This document shows positions 1 to 8,677 of a stretch of 22,693 nucleotides of DNA, piece by piece. Location: positions 164,535 through 187,227 of the forward strand of contig NW_003152255.1 in the NCBI RefSeq assembly GCF_000003605.2, written 5' to 3'. This DNA is from Saccoglossus kowalevskii. Taxonomy: Eukaryota; Hemichordata; Enteropneusta; Harrimaniidae. Position numbers and translations under genes: made by a program. The notes below the pieces were generated by a model, which ran no database searches, was not told the DNA's origin, and saw only the letters and a program-made list of their open reading frames with translations. How positions within the stretch are numbered: the stretch's first letter is position 1; the number at the start of each line of letters is the position of its first letter.

Positions 1-172
1 AATACGACTTATTTCGACCATATATACACCTCTGTCATTTATGCAAGAACATGCTATAATAATCAAGCAAATAAGTTAGTCTAGCATTGTAACTGTAATT
101 ATACTTTCCAACAGTATAGTACAAAGCAAAAAGTAAAGTTAGCAAACTTCAAGACAAAAGAAAATGACTCAC

Positions 173-284
173 CTTTCTGTTCCATGCTCTTGGGTTACAT
201 AATACTGCATAGAGCTAAGTTCTAGCTTTAACTTTTCCTTTTTCATGTAGGACATTCCACCTTCTCCTGTGTCTGGTAACTTAT
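173..284 (-). CDS. Internal exon of a methionine-R-sulfoxide reductase B (MsrB)-like gene, partial
   Basis: Read on the minus strand, this 112-bp segment has an acceptor (TTCTCTTAG) before it and a consensus donor (GTGAGT) after it, and one frame is open throughout. The frame starts with two bases of a split codon and ends with two bases of another. The translation ends in SMQYYVTQEHGTER, which matches the MsrB signature around LxxxQYxVTQxxGTE at the start of the domain. MsrB enzymes reduce methionine-R-sulfoxide in proteins. The zinc-binding CxxC pairs and the catalytic Cys or Sec come later in the family and would be encoded left of position 1. The preceding residues are Lys-rich (YMKKEKLKLEL), as in the helix before this motif in relatives. 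Family assignment rests on one motif in one exon, so subtype (MSRB1/2/3) and localisation cannot be told. Confidence 0.68.
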
Positions 285-435
285 CTAAGAGAAAGAATAA
301 ACAAAAGCTTGATATGAATAACGTATATTTATACTACACATGTGATTACCAGTAATAAATTTATGCTGTATTGTTTGCTATAAAATTGATGAGAGTTAAA
401 AAGATGAGCAAATTGTGAAAATGTATGTTCATGAA

Positions 436-625
436 TACTCCCGTAAAATCTGTATTAGAAGCCGCATCCCTAATAGAAGTCGCACCCATTCTTTTTGAAC
501 AATTTGGAAACAAAAATTCATCATTTCTCATATGTGTAGATACTCTAATGGAAGCTGCATCCCTTCTGTTGCATTGTACCATTTCAATAGAAGTTGTGGC
601 TTCTAATACAGATTTTACAGTAGTA
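436..625. mobile_element. 190-bp MITE, copy 1, TA-flanked
   Basis: The two ends are inverted copies: TA then CTCCCGTAAAATC at the left, and GATTTTACAGTAG then TA at the right. The inverted repeat runs about 28 bp, to AGAAGCC, with three mismatches. A TA dinucleotide flanks each end, as expected for target duplication by Tc1/mariner-type elements. The interior repeats short AGAAGYNGCATCCC-like modules and has no credible coding potential. A diverged copy lies in inverted orientation at 12740-12934. The superfamily is inferred only from the TA flanks. Confidence 0.75.
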
Positions 626-1070
626 GTTGATAAAAAGAGGAAACTGCATGATCAAATAAGTAACAAATGTAGCATACAATTGTAATATGTCTAATGAGTG
701 TATACATGCTAAATTTTATTTGATTTATTCTCAATAAAATGAATGAGAAAGTTAATAAAAACAATATTGCAGATTAATAACAATGGTAAATATAAACTAT
801 AAATGTAACCTACATCCTGAGAGATTTTTAAATAAATTCCTCAAATCATTCACAGACAAGGTACTACAGAACGCTTCAAAAGCAATTATTAATGACTTAG
901 AAGTGCCAATTGTACAAGTGATTCTTGGAACATTCTACAAACTATTTATTATGCAGATCTACTAATTAATATGCATATGTCAGACACTGATCATGTCTTG
1001 AAAGCCTTATAAATGGTTATAACAGTACCTATAATAAAAGTAAAAACTGAATCCTGTGTAAAACATTCAC

Positions 1071-1146
1071 CTGAATAAACTCCACATCTTTGCCAGTCTG
1101 TTCGCCAAAGTTTTGTATGTATAAAACACATTTTATAAATCAAATA
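1071..1146 (-). CDS. Candidate upstream exon of the MsrB-like gene
   Basis: On the minus strand there is an acceptor-like TTATTATAG, an open frame of 25 codons plus one base, then ATTCAG/GTGAAT as a possible donor. The segment ends in phase 1 with G, which joins to the AT that opens the exon at 284 to give GAT, so the joined frame reads WQRCGVYS-DKLPDTGEGG with no stop. An in-frame ATG could make it a first coding exon instead. Phase agreement and position support it. The weak acceptor, the unusual composition and the lack of a recognised domain argue against it. Confidence 0.33.
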
Positions 1147-1451
1147 CTATAATAATTGTTTAATAATAATTGTTTGATATTTGTTGGTGTTCTGAGGTGC
1201 TCTGGACGGGTTTTAAATTACAATTTTCTTTTCATGCACTGCTGATAAGTAAAGCTTACAGACATCCAGCAAACTTTTTCAGCGACATCTCCGTGCTAGA
1301 ACATTATTTGAACCCTTTCTTAAATTCACAGTCAATATATGTACTTACACATATATAGCCTTAGTGGAAACTACTAAAAAATACAGTACTAACAAAAAGA
1401 AAGTAAAAGTAAAAAGCAATATCTGATCATTGGCTGAGTGTGTGAGGGCGC

Positions 1452-1476
1452 TCTTCAGTGCGCAGACCACTGAAGA
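1452..1476. repeat. Perfect 9-bp stem hairpin
   Basis: TCTTCAGTG at 1452-1460 is the exact reverse complement of CACTGAAGA at 1468-1476, with a 7-base loop (CGCAGAC). It stands out as locally GC-richer than its surroundings. No T-run follows closely, and its function is unknown. Confidence 0.6.
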
Positions 1477-2540
1477 CCACAAATACAAATACAAGCACAT
1501 TATCATGTTATATTTCAGTGATCAAAACACACTGCTTTTACTATTCCTCTGTCTATTACATGGAGTTGTAAAACAGTTGTCAAAGACACTATATTAAATA
1601 TATATGTTTGATATATCCTCTAAAACAAGGATATCCTGTACTTTGAATACCAATTATCACCCAGTGTGACAGCACTAGTGGCTATTATTAGAGTAATCAT
1701 TCAACCATATAAATTACCAAGTCATTGAGAATGAAAGATTACATGCTATATTTATACAAGTCACAGCAGTAGAATTGTTTACTCTTCTGATAAATGAGGA
1801 ACTGCTTTTCCACACTTGGATAAACCAGCTAACTGAGGAATGAATCATACAAGTACAAATGGAGGTACATGTAAAGTTGATCAAGCGGAATAGTTTATCA
1901 CCAGTTCCCTCCTCATTCTTTCAAATAGCCTGTCATGCCAGGTGGTCTAGGAATTTCAAAAAAATACCACAAATACTTAAGATGCTAAATGTCATACTGT
2001 TCATCAACTCAGTAAATTAACCACACAAGTAGTAATTAAATGCCTATGGTTTTAACAGCATTATAGAACAGGGGAATATTGTAAAATACTTAATTTTCAC
2101 TTGGATTTTCTTTTTGCTATTTTCGCTGAAGGGCTGATTTAATGAAAATAAAAACCAGCAAATATACCTTTTTTCCTATATTTTACATTCCACTTGTCAA
2201 AAATGAGAGAAAATAAATTCCATACGAAAGCAATAACAGAGAATTATATTTTAAAATACCCATTCCTCATATTTCATGAAAATTACCGGTAAATACATTA
2301 GTTTTCAAAAAGGTCAATTTTCCTTTCTACATGTATTTGAAAGTGTTTTTTTATGACATTACTCAATGTGAAATAAACACATATTTTGCTCAGCATTGAG
2401 GTCATTGATCATAGATCCCTGTCTGCAAATAGTCAAGGTATCATTCTCATAGAAAACATGTATGTAGGTAAAGATGGAGTTACTAGAAACTTATTCTAGA
2501 AGTACATCAATATATTTTAAACACACTTAGTGCTTTTCGA

Positions 2541-2574
2541 CCAATCAGAATACCACATTGTGGGACTTTATATA
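2541..2574 (+). promoter_or_regulatory. CCAAT box and TATA-like box, possible cryptic promoter
   Basis: A textbook NF-Y site (GACCAATCAGA) is followed 18 bp later by TTTATATA at 2567-2574. The order fits a plus-strand promoter with a start near 2600, although CCAAT boxes usually lie further upstream of the TATA box. No open frame or known RNA follows, so this may be the remnant of an element such as an LTR, an unannotated non-coding RNA promoter, or chance. Confidence 0.25.
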
Positions 2575-5047
2575 CACAAGTAAATGTCCTGTTTTTGAGT
2601 CTTGATTCGTTTTCTCAAGTCAAATCGCTTTGTTCGCAGACTTGTTGCCTTTGTTCTCATGTAATGTACCTGAGACTTTTAAGACTCGCACAACTACATG
2701 AACTCAATTGACGGTTATTGACTTTTTGGCTATTTCATTCTATGACTTTTTGTGTGAGATCATAAATATTCATAAAGTTGATCATTGTAGATCTTCTGTA
2801 CATCATCTGCTTTAATTTCAGTATGCAAACTGTATGAAAAAATGGAATTTTGAAATACTTCCGCACATGTGTACTGCATTCCCAAATTACATAACAAATG
2901 TTTGAGGATTTTTATAGGATATTTCATTTGAAAATAGGGGTGTGGTCCCCTTTCCAATTATACATTTTGTGCAAAATACTTTATAGGACTCACTCACTTA
3001 TAAAGTACAAGAATTTCTGCAAAATAATTATGTACAGCCCTCCTTCGATAACTCCTCTTGGATATAACATCCTCCCACAATAAAATGATTTGGCCTGCTG
3101 CCTTGACATATTTTTGGTAGCACTTTATATATCAGAAGAGTCCTTGTAGTCGGGCTTTATTCAATACACATGCAATATACATTAATCTAGTTTAAGCATA
3201 TTTCAACCTGACAAGTTAATAAATTAAATGTATATATGAAATATTAAATTTCACTATGCTAATAAAAGAACATTAATATTTTTGATGATAAAAAGTTACG
3301 TAAATTCTGTAGGAGTGAAAACTGTGGTTTGTTTGAAGAAGGGTCAACTTCTATACAGTCTGATTCAATTTTTTCCAAGCCAAGACAAATTTCAGGCACA
3401 TAATTATTTAATTATTTAGAGATTTTGTTGAAGCACTACTATAAACTGCCTTGCAGGGTTGATTCGAGTCTAACGTTTGTGTCTGAGTGAATTCAGCAGC
3501 GAGGGCGCACTGACTCGCACTGACCCTGTCAGGCTATTAAAAAAAATACCACAACATTTTAGTATATGAAGACTTGCATGGATAATTTTTAACTCCTGAA
3601 TTGAATTGTTCATTTCAACAGGAATATGCAAAGTGAGTTCATAGTATTCTGCAATAAAACATGACCTACTTCCATGATTGGTAAACAAAGTGCCATACCA
3701 ATATTGATATCCAGCACAGTCAGCTTTTATCAATGCAGTCTTCCCATGTTTATGCACATAGCTAGACTATGGCAAGCACCCAAGTTTGCAAATAACATAC
3801 ACAGCACAAATTAAGTCAAGTGGAAAATCCTTACTTGCCATACCACTAAATCAATATAAAACTTGCCGGATGTCAAAGCACCAAGTTTGCATTTGTGTAG
3901 TAAATCATGTTCATTGTGACCACAACTGAACAAGCTTGTCCAGCTATTATGTGCTTTGACCTCAGCAATAAAACTATTTCAACCATAGTAATAACCAATG
4001 TTATAGATGTTACACATTTGTCTGTAAATACAGATGATAACATACATTTTTTTTATAATATTGTTGTTTGATATGTTTGTCAACACATTAGAGTATGATT
4101 TATCACAACTAAATTAAATATGTTGGTTTTGCAGCACACAAATTCTAATACACGTACATGGTGATTGTACATAAATTAACAATCAATGCACAATAGTGTA
4201 CTTAATTTTTCGCTAAATGAACACTACTTCATAATTCAAAAATATTCCCAATTCTGGTTAAATGTATTATGCTTTGGGACTTTTCAATATTTTCAACAAT
4301 ATTCAAACAACCAAATTAATTTTATCAATTTCAACCTTAAAAATGGGTGCCCACTCAAGTCTCCGAAGTTCAAATCCAATGCGAGTACACAAGTTAAGGG
4401 CAAGTAATAACAATGTTTTATTGATAATAGTGATAGAACAAACAAACAAATTTACTATGGTCTATTACTAACTCAAACAAATGTGAGTTGACATTAGTTG
4501 CTGTTTTTAAGACCTGGCCCAGATCCTTAGTGTGGGCTAACAAACGATGCATATGGTTAGCTCAGTGCCTAGTGGGAACATGTTAACAAAATACCATTGT
4601 ATTTGTTGTCCAACTGAAGGATTTACTATTATATTAATAACTATTTTCTCATATTGACATGACAATCAATGCAAGCACATCCAGAAACATTGTTATTAGT
4701 CAAGATAAGAAATTTACTGTCGATGTGACTCTGTACTACTACTTATTGTTATTTTCTGCAACTTGCACTTTTAGCATTTGCATTGTTATTGTTTTATAGA
4801 ACTAATTTAAAAAATTTATACCTTTTTGGTTACTTTACCGAGAAATTTAGAAATAATATATATATACCATATAATATTATATACATATTCTTAAATATAT
4901 ATAGTAAGTTTGGTCATCCCACAGCTCTAACTAACTGTTGTCCGAACACACTGTAGATGCCCACACAAAATTGTCTGATTTCGATATTAAAATCCGTTGG
5001 TATTGGCAATTAAATAATGGGATACGTTATCGAATAATCTGCTGCAA

Positions 5048-5055
5048 TGACGTCA
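5048..5055. promoter_or_regulatory. Perfect CRE palindrome
   Basis: TGACGTCA is the full consensus CREB/ATF site. It lies more than 1 kb from the likely promoter, so a regulatory role is only a possibility. Confidence 0.3.
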
Positions 5056-5243
5056 TAAAATCCACTAGTATTGATAATGCCATAATATAATCGTTAATAT
5101 ATAACGTTTTTGAGAATGATTTATAAAGTACAAAGAAAAATCAATGTAACCTGTTAATCAATTACAAATTAAGTATGCAATTTTTGTGTGTGGCAACTAA
5201 TTTGTTGTTTTGTTCTTACTGTGAACAGAAGAAACAATGGAAC

Positions 5244-5372
5244 ATTGCAGTATGATACACTGTTTTGCTACAAAAATAACTATATTGCTCACAATGTAGC
5301 CATTGCTTTCTGTGGCAATACTTCCTATAATGTAGCTATCATGTTAGCAAAATAGTGTCTTTATACTGCAAT
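5244..5372. mobile_element. 129-bp foldback element
   Basis: The left arm, 5244-5270, starts ATTGCAGTAT and ends TTTTGCTA. The right arm, 5345-5372, is its reverse complement apart from a few changes and a one-base indel. The interior carries smaller ATTGC and GCAAT inverted pairs, so most of the element can fold. There is no coding content. A shorter related foldback seems to lie at 11361-11416, sharing GCAGTATTG..CAATACTGC ends and TTTTGCTA. Confidence 0.6.
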
Positions 5373-5475
5373 ATTGCAGTTTCATTCTTTCTTGCAGCCA
5401 TAGTAATATACATATAGTACCAGTAGTATCAAATTTGAGAACAAAAAATCAAAACAACAGATGAATTAGATAGTT

Positions 5476-5641
5476 AGGGGTTAACCATTTGAAATCATGG
5501 GGGGGGGGGGTGATCAGTTCCAATTTATTTTTCATGGTTGCTTATTTGAACATTTTTATTTTTATTTCCTGCTACTTTTTTTCACCCAGTGTCTAGCTTA
5601 CAAATTTGTTTTCAACAAATGATTTCAAATGGTCAACCCCT
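5476..5641. mobile_element. 166-bp terminal-inverted-repeat element
   Basis: The 23-bp arms at 5476-5498 (AGGGGTTAACCATTTG, then AAATCAT) and 5619-5641 are inverted copies with one mismatch. The interior holds a run of 12 G at 5499-5510 and T-rich sequence, with no reading frame. The structure is that of a MITE. Target duplication is unclear, with TT at the left flank and TA at the right. Confidence 0.7.
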
Positions 5642-6269
5642 TACATCCATTGGATTAAAAGGAACAAAGAAATTATAGAAAAATACATAATATTGGGAAA
5701 ATGTTGCTCCAAACAATAGAAGAGAACAATTATTGTGTCCAAAAGGTTAAATAAAATGGGTTAGTTGAATAATTAATGAACCTCCAACTGTAACAACAAT
5801 GTAACAAATTTAAAAAATTTGAACTCTTGTGTACCTTATATTACATATACATGTAATTTTATTTTAAATTTTAGTAATATTATTTCAGTTATATGAATGA
5901 AAAAACACACACACATTTCCCAAATATTACATAATTAAGGTCTGACCATTAGAAGAAGGTTGATGGTTAAACCATGGTGCTAAAACAGAACAAAAATATG
6001 CCAATTATTTTTTCCTTAACTTTAAGATTTTGAACTACTTTTTTTTCCAGGATGATTATGTTGCTGTTTTTTTCTGTTTTCCTCTGTCAAATGTGTGTGG
6101 TTTTGGTTCATAAATACATTTTTTATTATTCTCCGCGTACATGTTCACCCCCAAAATGTGCCCCAAAATGTCTTTGCCCTGACTTTTTAATATTAATGGG
6201 ACATTCCACATACTCGATAAATTATTGTTTGTGTAATACATGTATATACATCTTCAACAAAAGATAACA

Positions 6270-7110
6270 AAACATGTCGCCGTCAATAGAGATATGTTGT
6301 TTACGTTTTAATTATAACGGTACCCGGCACCCGGAAGCCACATTTTTTACATTTTGTAAACAACAGACTCGGCGAACGACCCCACTAGATAGCCAGACAC
6401 ACGACAACAGTGCGTTAAAACGTCTTTCGATTATCAGACGCTACACAAAAATATACTGCGAATACTTTTATGTGAAACAATTATACTTTACCTGTGTCGT
6501 CGTCTGAGCAGGAACAGATAAATACAGGGAAAAGTGAAATATTAGAAAAAAATGTCAACAGCGAAATGCAGACGATCGGTCTTTTCATTACGGTCCGGTA
6601 CTGCAGCGGTAGCTGAACTATTCATCCGGGGAATCTTAGTGTTCTCATAGATCGCGAGAACACTATGGTCTCGCGATACTTGAATGAATGTGTCCATGAG
6701 TTTGTTACGATTTCGCAACTCCAGTGCTTCAGCAAAACACGCCATTTCAAAGCAGAAAGTTTTGCATGTTACTTTACAGTCGATACAAAAACTAAACAGA
6801 AAAAAACTGGGACGGGTTGTCTGAGTTGGGATCTTCTTTTGTGATCTTCTACAGGTTAGTAGAGACAGAAACTGACTTGACAAATCGTAATGAGAGAATT
6901 CTGTGCGATCCATCACAGCAGTGGTTAGGGGCAATCGAGGCGAAGGATGTTGTGTTGATAGAGTAAGATGATGATGATCCCGTTTTACGATGACCTCGGT
7001 TTTAAACTAACGCATGGTGATGTTATTGTCTGTGAATTATCAGGTAGCTCCAACGGGAGACAAGATGGCCCACACACTTTAGCATTGTACAATCTAGTAC
7101 AGGTATCAGT
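6270..7110. promoter_or_regulatory. CpG-richer probable housekeeping promoter, perhaps bidirectional
   Basis: CpG is clearly more frequent here than in the DNA on either side. Motifs visible are an ETS core CCGGAAG at 6331, the palindromic pair ATCGCGAGA at 6651 and TCTCGCGAT at 6669 (CGCG element, bound by BANP in vertebrates), AAATGGCG on the minus strand at 6740-6747, and AAGATGGCC at 7062 (YY1-like). Such sets mark TATA-less promoters of broadly expressed genes. It lies about 1.5 kb upstream of the first DCAF1 coding exon, whose acceptor-like 5' edge implies an upstream non-coding exon. The start sites cannot be fixed from sequence alone. Confidence 0.45.
6542..6934 (-). other. Open frame in promoter region, possible first exon of a minus-strand gene
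   Basis: The frame is 130 codons long. An internal ATG with a strong context (GAAATGG, 6743-6745 on the plus strand) starts MACFAEALELRNRNKLMDTF, which looks more protein-like than the Cys/Phe-rich part before it. The same ATG overlaps a YY1-like AAATGGCG. I recognise no family. It could be the first exon of the MsrB-like gene or of another divergent gene, or simply an open frame in CpG-richer promoter DNA. No strong donor is seen inside it. Confidence 0.2.
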
Positions 7111-7366
7111 GGGGAGAAGTACGGTCACAGTGGTTGAGGGACTGAGATACGGTGCTTGTTGAGGTTCATTGTTCCAACTTGGTTGCAGCGCCAGTGATGG
7201 ATTATGGGAAAGTGTTAGCGAGAGAACACATCTGTGTATTACCAGTTAAAACTCTGTTATCGGTATTTGAGTCGAATTCAAGTGTTGAATTATATTCAGT
7301 TTTCATTGAATATAGTTGAAAAGTAGTAAAATATGATAAATTCACAAAATTAATTATGATTCATAT

Positions 7367-7743
7367 CAGAGGTACATTACTTGGGGTTTGTAACTACGGT
7401 GACATGATACCAAGATCCCGTCACAATCTCGCTCTCGCATAAGCGTTCCAACCCGAGGTAACTAGGATACTGGGATGTCCAGGTGGATCAAAATAGCTGC
7501 CCACGGTATGACGGATTACGAGAACTATATTTTCTGTACATTTTCGATGTATTACATTTTTCACTATGATAGCGACAAGAAAAGTTTTATTTTTTCATTA
7601 CAAACCTTGAACATTGATATGTGTCATGTCAGAAGGTCGTAGCCTCAGTCTCGCTATCTACGAGAAGAAACTTGAATGGGATCTTGACATGATGTCACCA
7701 TACAGTACTATGCGAGTTGCAAACCCCAAGTAATGTACCTCTG
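7367..7743. mobile_element. 377-bp inverted-repeat transposon with 7-bp target-site duplication
   Basis: The 24-bp ends at 7367-7390 (starting CAGAGGTACATTAC) and 7720-7743 are perfect inverted copies. Weaker complementarity continues inward (GGTGACAT, AAGATCCC) past an indel. TTCATAT flanks both sides as a direct repeat, at 7360-7366 and 7744-7750. The CAG..CTG ends suggest a hAT- or P-like non-autonomous element, but hAT elements usually make 8-bp duplications. There is no coding potential. It probably sits in the intron between the non-coding first exon and the coding start of DCAF1. Confidence 0.85.
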
Positions 7744-8554
7744 TTCATATTGATATCATTTTTTTTAAACTTAATGTCAAACCAACTATGAAGCTTCATT
7801 GGAGGCTTACGCCTATTATGTGAACAATTCAATAGTCTGAATTTGTTTAAATTTGTAAAGGATTCACCAGGATTTTGCCGTATTCTGAATTACGAATCTT
7901 TGTGAATCCACACGTGTATGATTAACACTATTCAAAGAATTGGAACACACATCCAAATGGGGAGACTGAAATGATCAGTAGTGCTTTGACGTATGGAAAA
8001 GCTTTGAAATGAAATTCTATGAGTGCTCTCAGGGTGCAAGGTTAATTAATTGCTTAGATATGCAAATTATAAAATGAATGAACAAAAGTTCTAACCTCTG
8101 TTTTTTAAATAAACTTATCACTTTCCACATACTGTGATATATTTTTCTGCCTATAAAAAGAATATTCAGTCAGAGTAGTTGACATTCAAGTATTATATAT
8201 ACCCGCTTCCTATAAATGTTTTATGAAGTATTTTATTTAAATCAAAGTACAATAACATTCATTGAATCAACGCTATTTTTATTATATTCATTCATATTAT
8301 GAACCTATTAATTGTTCATTTGGTTTTAATTTGGCTGTTTTTACTTTATCTGTGAAATTCAAAAAGATCACAACATGAAGTGAATCTGTTCAATGTTAGA
8401 ATATTTTAACTAAAACCTGATAGAATGAATCGTTTCACAGTATCTTCCTTGCATACAGACAAAACAAGTATAAAATTAAAATGTTGTACATCAGTTTTGC
8501 AAATGTTATGTGTCACATGTAACATGATGCATGCATGTTTGTTTTGTTTGTTAG
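7744..8554. other. Probable 5' intron of DCAF1, no gene seen
   Basis: AT-rich DNA without a credible reading frame. It ends in a T/G-rich tract and TTAG at 8554, a plausible acceptor for the exon that holds the DCAF1 start codon. Confidence 0.4.
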
Positions 8555-8567
8555 AATTATCGCCAAT

Positions 8568-8677
8568 ATGACCGAACCACAGGCAGAAATTGGATCTGTT
8601 CAGGTGTTTGCTAAACTATTAGAACAATGGGAAAAAAACGTTGGAAGTGCTACATCTCCCATAGATATATTGGTTAA
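8568..8677 (+). CDS. DCAF1: DCAF1 coding exon 1 (start codon)
   Basis: ATG at 8568 in context CCAATATGA is followed by [20 protein letters not shown] and then WEK, aligning with the LLEQWEK start of vertebrate DCAF1. The donor is GTTAA/GTAAGT and the exon ends in phase 2. An acceptor-like TTAG at 8554 implies an upstream 5' UTR exon, so this is the first coding exon but not the first exon. Confidence 0.9.

Larger units (their letters stand above)
1147..5243. other. Intergenic or intronic AT-rich DNA without recognised genes
   Basis: No reading frame here looks like conserved protein. The longest, a 95-codon minus-strand frame at 3470-3757, has no recognisable motif. The stretch could be the 5' intron of the minus-strand MsrB-like gene if that gene starts near 6.7 kb. 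Contents that can be named are a hairpin at 1452-1476, a CCAAT/TATA-like pair at 2541-2574, AT dinucleotide tracts around 4855-4910, a diverged direct repeat near 4987 and 5059 (AAAATCC..GTATTG), and a CRE at 5048. Confidence 0.5.

Noticed and set aside
1071-1113. Alternative minus-strand frame reading NFGEQTGKDVEFIQ
   Set aside because: It looks protein-like, but its phase would run into a stop within the exon at 173-284; only the other frame joins to the MsrB motif.
3470-3757. 95-codon minus-strand frame
   Set aside because: No motif, no convincing splice sites around it, and composition like the surrounding DNA.
6968-7162. 64-codon plus-strand frame in the promoter region
   Set aside because: No recognisable motif, and it is not connected in phase to DCAF1 exon 1, whose start codon at 8568 matches the family.
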